Shown: one piece after another, positions 59,337-64,000 of the stretch
Numbering within the stretch: position 1 is the stretch's first letter
Layout: every line of letters begins with the position of its first letter
Source of the DNA: Anisus vortex
Lineage: Eukaryota; Mollusca; Gastropoda; Planorbidae
Direction: 5' to 3'
DNA length: 64,000 nucleotides
Assembly: GCA_949126835.1 (NCBI GenBank)
Contig: OX421495.1
Coordinates: 30,747,671 to 30,811,670 of the forward strand
Translations under genes and position numbers: made by a program
Notes under the pieces: model-generated
Seen by the model: only the letters and a program-made list of their open reading frames with translations
Told to the model about the DNA's origin: nothing
The model's database searches: none

Positions 59337-60256
59337 GTTAATATAGAGTCTGGTATTTACACTTAAACACTAACATAGATCTGCCAGTTATTATAGAGTC
59401 TGGTATTCACACTTTAAGACTAATATAGCTCTGCTAGTTATTATAGAGTATGGTATTCACACTTAAACACTAACATACCCGGTAGCGCTGCCAGTATTAT
59501 AGAGTCTGGTATTCACACTTAAACACTAACATAGCTCTGCCAGTTATTATAGAGTCTGGTATTCACACTTTAACACTAACATACCTCTGCCAGTTATTAC
59601 AGAGTCTGGAATTCACACTTAAACACTAACATAGCTCTGACAGTTTTTATAAAGTCTGGTATTCACACTTAAACACTAACACAGCTCTGCCAGTTATTAT
59701 AGAGTCTGGTATTCACACTTAAACACTAACATAGCTCTGTCAGTTATTATATAGTCTGGTATTCACACTTATACACTAATATAGCTCTGCCAGTTATTAT
59801 AGAGTCTGGTATTCACACTTAAATACTAACATAGCTCTGCCAGTTATTATAGAGTCTGGTATTCACACTTAAACACTAACATAGCTCTGCCAGTTATTAT
59901 AAAGTCTGGTATTTACATTTAAACACTAACATAGCTCTGCCAGTTATTATAGAGTCTGGTATTCACACTTAAACGCTTACATAGCTCAGCCAGTTATTAT
60001 GGTCTGGTATTCACACTTAAACACTAACATAGCTCTGCCAGTTATTATAGAGTATTGTATTCACACTTAAACACTAACATAGCTCTGTCAGTTATTATAG
60101 AGTCTGGTATTCACACTTAAACACTAACATAGCTTTATCAGTTATTAGGGAGTCTGGCATTCACACTTAAACACTAACATAGCCCTGTCAGTTATTATAG
60201 AGTCTGGTAATCACATTTAAACACTAACATAGCTCTGCCAGTTTTAATAGAGTCTG
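59337..60256. repeat. 50-bp minisatellite, left block
   Basis: Unit CAGTTATTATAGAGTCTGGT plus ATTCACACTTAAACACTAAC plus ATAGCTCTGC, about 18 copies. Interrupted by the solo LTR at 60257; the last five bases GTCTG are the target duplication. Confidence 0.96.
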
Positions 60257-61624
60257 TGTCACGATGTGGACACTGAGAGGAGTGCGGGGTTGTGGGTGAG
60301 TGTGGGTGATGGTGGCTGGCTGTCGTGGGTGTATGAAATACCGATGCTGTAGTTGACCTGGAATATTTATTTGTACTCTCCAGCTCGTTAAATAATGTTA
60401 AAAGCACACAACAGACAAATCTAATTGGTAAGCAAGCAAGTCTATGGTCACAATTATGGCGTTTATTATCGTTTCAATGATCCAATGGTGAAATATACAT
60501 GAAATTGCACAGGTATAGCTAACACTTAAATGTTGGGTACTGCCGTGTATTCTATCGTTAAGATACGCGACCTCATTCAGGAAATTTCTATGAATTGCTG
60601 AAACATCTATATCCAAACATGCGGGGTGATATTCTATAAGAGGCGAATGTACAAGTAATTTAAGCTTAATGCCAGAATCTAGACTAAACCGTATATGTAC
60701 TTCTCAGTTGACGGCCAACACCCGACTAAACTAAGTTTGTGAGATAGCGTTCTCGAGTCTTGAGTCACGTGATCGCGCTCAATTTGGTTGGATGGCCCTT
60801 AATTACATTTAATTACATATGACTCCCATTGGTCAGTTCGAACATATATTTGCATAAAGGTAGATTTATTGGAGGGAAAATGAGATGGGGGTAGGTGAAC
60901 AATTAAAACGCCAAAACTGCGGGTGGGGTTTGAGATAAAAGTCACTTGATACAGACGTCATGCTGAGTGGGGGGGAGGCGATTTATCTCCCTTGCAAGAG
61001 TTTTATTATGGCGATGTCAATTGGTCATGGGCTGGATTCGGACGAGGGATATTATGTAGGTGCAAAACTTTTCGTTGATCACTTCAATGGAACCAGTGGG
61101 ACAAAAAGGAATAATTAATAAAACGCTGCTTCGCTCGTGAGTTGGGTGGGTGAAGGGGAGATAAGGGGGGAGCGCGGGAGGGGCGAGCGGGGTGGATTGA
61201 AGCGAGGGGTCGAGTATTTGGTCAACTGACGTAATGCCTACATACAACATTTACGTTAAATAGTAACATGAATTAATCCATTAGACATGATATAATACAT
61301 TAAAAAAACAAATGATAAAATATATACATTGTAACTGACATATATGAACTAACACATTCACACTCATTTATTCAAGATGTAGTACCAATTAAGTCGTATT
61401 AATTAGTAAACCCTGAATTGGGAATTAAAGAAGTGTAGTGAAGGTTAAAGGAGAGGTGAGGAAGAATGGCGGGGGGTGCAATTGCGTAAGAGAGGGAGAA
61501 GATAATGGCGTCAGACTCCTCTCATCCTATCTAACCTAAACTTTACGCTAATCTATGGTTCTACTTCCTACGCTACTATCTATCTATGTGTGCTATTGTC
61601 CAAGTTAGGTGCAGAACTGAGACA
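60257..61624 (+). mobile_element. Solo LTR, 1,368 bp
   Basis: Starts TGTCACGATGTGG and ends GAACTGAGACA (TGT to ACA), with a perfect 5-bp duplication GTCTG at 60252-60256 and 61625-61629. The 50-bp array resumes in phase on the other side, so the insertion is precise. No internal retroelement sequence is present, so this is an LTR left after LTR-LTR recombination, or a short non-autonomous element. The family is not identifiable from the LTR alone. Confidence 0.85.
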
Positions 61625-63179
61625 GTCTGGTATTCACACTTAAACACTAACATAGCTCTGCCAGTTATTATAGAGTCTGGTATTCACACTTAAACACTAA
61701 CATAGCTCTGTCAGTTATTATAGAGTCTGGTATTCACACTTAAACACTAATATAGCTCTGCGAGTTAATATATAGTCTAATATTCACACTTAAACACTAA
61801 CATACCTCTGCCAGTTATTAAATAGTCTTGTATTCACACTTAAACACTAACATAGCTCTGCCAGTTATTATAGACTCTGGCATTCACACTTAAACACTAA
61901 CATAGCTCTGCCAGTTATTATAGAGTCTGGTATTCACACTTAAACACTCACATAGCTCTGTCACTTATTATAGAGTCTGGTATTCACACTTAATTACGTA
62001 TATAGCTCTGCGAGTTATTATAGAGTCTGTTATTCACACTTAGACACTTATACACTAACACAGCTCTGCCAGTTATTATAGTCTGGTAATCACAATTAAA
62101 CACTAACATAGCTCTGCCAGTTATTATATAGTCTGATATTCACACTTAAACACTTACATAGCTTTGCCAGTTATTATAGAGTTTGGTATAAACACTTAAT
62201 CACTAACATAGCTCTGCCAGTTATTATAGAGTCTGTTATTCAAACTTAAACACTATCATAGCTTTGCCAATTATTATAGTCTGGTATTCTCACTTAAACA
62301 CTAACATAGCTCTGCCAGTTATTATAGAGTCTGGTACTCACACTTAAACACTAACATAGCTCTACCAGTTATTATAGAGTCTGGTATTCACACTTGAACA
62401 CTTACATAGCTCTGCCAGTTATTATAGAGTCTGGTAATCACACTTAAACACTTACATAGCTTTGTCAGTTATAATTGAGTTTGGTATTAACACTTAATCA
62501 CTAACATAGCTCTGCCAGTTATTATAGAGTCTGGCATTCAAACATAAACCCTATCATAACTCTGCCAGTTATTATAGTCTGGTATTCTTACTTAAACACT
62601 AACATAGCTCTGCCAGTTATTATAGAGTCTGGTATTCACACTTAAACACTAACATAGCTCTTCCAGTTATTAAATAGTCTGGTATTCACACTTAAACACT
62701 AACATAGCCTTGCCAGTTATTATAGACTCAGGTATTCACACTTAAACACTAACATAGCTCTGCCAGTTATTATAGTCTGGTATTCACACTTAAACACTAA
62801 CATAGCTCTGCCAGTTATTATAGAGTATTGTATTCACACTTAAACACTAACATAGCTCTGCCAGTTATTATAGAGTATTGTATTCACACTTAAACACTAA
62901 CATAGCTCTGTCAGTTATTATAGAGTCTGGTATTCACACTTAAATACTAACATAGCTTTATCAGTTATTAGGGAGTCTGGCATTCACACTTAAACACTAA
63001 CATAGCTCTGTCAGTTATTATAGAGTCTGGTATTCATAATTAAACACTAACATAGCTCTGCCAGTTATTATAGAGTCTGGTATTCACACTTAAACACTAA
63101 CATAGCTGTGCCAGTTTTTATAGAGTCTGGTAATCACATTTAAACACTAACATAGCTTTGCCAGTTTTAATAGAGTCTG
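61625..63179. repeat. 50-bp minisatellite, right block
   Basis: About 31 copies of the same 50-bp unit. The last ~300 bp repeat the unit-by-unit variants found just before 60257 (AGAGTATTG, TTTATCAGTTATTAGGGAG, TAATCACATTT, GTTTTAATAG), showing that this end is a copy of the left block. Confidence 0.95.
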
Positions 63180-64000
63180 TGTCACGATGTGGACAGAGAG
63201 AGGAGTGCGGGGTTGTGGGTGAGTGTGGGTGATGGTGGCTGGCTGTCGTGGGTGTATGAAATACCGATGCTGTAGTTGACCTGGAATATTTATTTGTACT
63301 CTCCGGCTCGTTAAATAATGTTAAAAGCACACACAACAGACAGTTCTAATTCGTAAGCAAGAAAGTCTATGGTTACAATTATGGCGTTTATTATCGTTTT
63401 AATGATCCAATGGTGAAATATACATGAAATTGCACAGGTATAGCTAACACTTAAATGTATGGTACTGCCGTGTATTCTATCGTTAAAATACGCGACCTCA
63501 TTCAGGAAATTTCTATGAATTGCTGAAACATCTATATCCAAACATGCGGGGTGATATTCTATAAGAGGCGAATGTACAAGTATTTTAAGCTAAATGCCAG
63601 AATCTAGACTAAACCGTATATGTACTTCTCAGTTGACGGCCAACACCCGACTAAACTAAGTTTGTGAGATAGCGTTCTCGAGTCTTGAGTCACGTGATCG
63701 CGCTCAATTTGGTTGGATGGCCCTTAATTACATTTAATTACATATGACTCCCATTGGTCAGTTCGAACATATATTTGCATAAAGGTAGATTTATTGGAGG
63801 AAAAATGAGATGGGGGTAGGTGAACAATTATAATGCCAAAACTGCGAGTGGGGTTTGAGATAAAAGTCACTTGATACAGACGTCATGCTGAGTGGGGGGA
63901 GGCGATTTATCTCCCTTGCAAGAGTTTTTCTATGGCGATGTCAATTGGTCATGGGCTGGATTAGGAGGAGGGATATTATGTAGGTGCAAAACTTTTCGTT
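63180..64000 (+). mobile_element. Second copy of the solo LTR, cut by the window end
   Basis: The first 821 bp of the same LTR, very similar to 60257 onward and preceded by the same GTCTG. The flanking array variants match too, so it was duplicated together with its flank and did not insert independently. The offset to the first copy is 2,923 bp. Confidence 0.9.

Overview
The window looks like intergenic DNA of an AT-rich invertebrate, most likely a mollusc and perhaps a gastropod. This rests on general composition, tRNA-derived SINEs with a shared 3' body, an I-group LINE with RNase H, abundant short minisatellites, and no operons or bacterial genes. Species is not determinable. I found no host protein-coding gene, rRNA gene or CRISPR array. 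All recognisable coding sequence is from transposable elements, mostly decayed. Long open frames in 1.0-2.7 kb, 4.4-7.0 kb, 45.4-45.9 kb and 54.5-55.4 kb are artefacts of tandem repeats with periods divisible by three.

Layout. 1-9.7 kb: a chain of minisatellites (24-bp array; 15-bp array with a 404-bp higher-order repeat; 32-bp array organised as 96-bp trimers; 16-bp array). 9.75-17.79 kb: a full-length LTR retrotransposon with two ~706-bp LTRs, a 5-bp target duplication, and one broken gag-pol frame in the order gag, protease, integrase, reverse transcriptase, RNase H. Integrase before reverse transcriptase in a Ty3/gypsy-type element is the Gmr1-like arrangement. 17.8-25.2 kb: SINE pieces, 38-, 37- and 51-bp arrays, and an old fragment of a long-LTR family. 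25.2-27.3 kb: a fold-back element containing a 196-bp hAT-type MITE with an 8-bp target duplication. 27.8-28.8 kb: AT-rich duplicate units interrupted by a GC-rich, hairpin-rich island ending in a T run.

29.5-41.7 kb: four head-to-tail copies of a ~3-kb repeat with Helitron-like termini, carrying old LINE ends, a tRNA-like segment, a newer LINE insertion and a SINE. 43.4-45.4 kb: a LINE fragment, a 53-bp array and a hAT transposase relic. 45.4-54.9 kb: a large young palindrome with ~4.3-kb arms around an ~0.85-kb spacer, each arm carrying an I-group LINE, a TTAA-flanked MITE, an 18-bp array and a 39-bp array. The right arm runs into a ~3.2-kb array whose unit changes from 39 to 47 bp. 57.8-64 kb: a SINE, a short array, and a 50-bp array interrupted by a 1,368-bp solo LTR; array plus LTR then recur 2.9 kb downstream by segmental duplication.

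The elements do not form a pathway. They interact structurally: LINEs and SINEs land in older repeats, arrays recruit LTRs, and unequal exchange, rolling-circle-like amplification and inverted duplication copy the composites. All identities come from reading motifs by eye; no database search was run.
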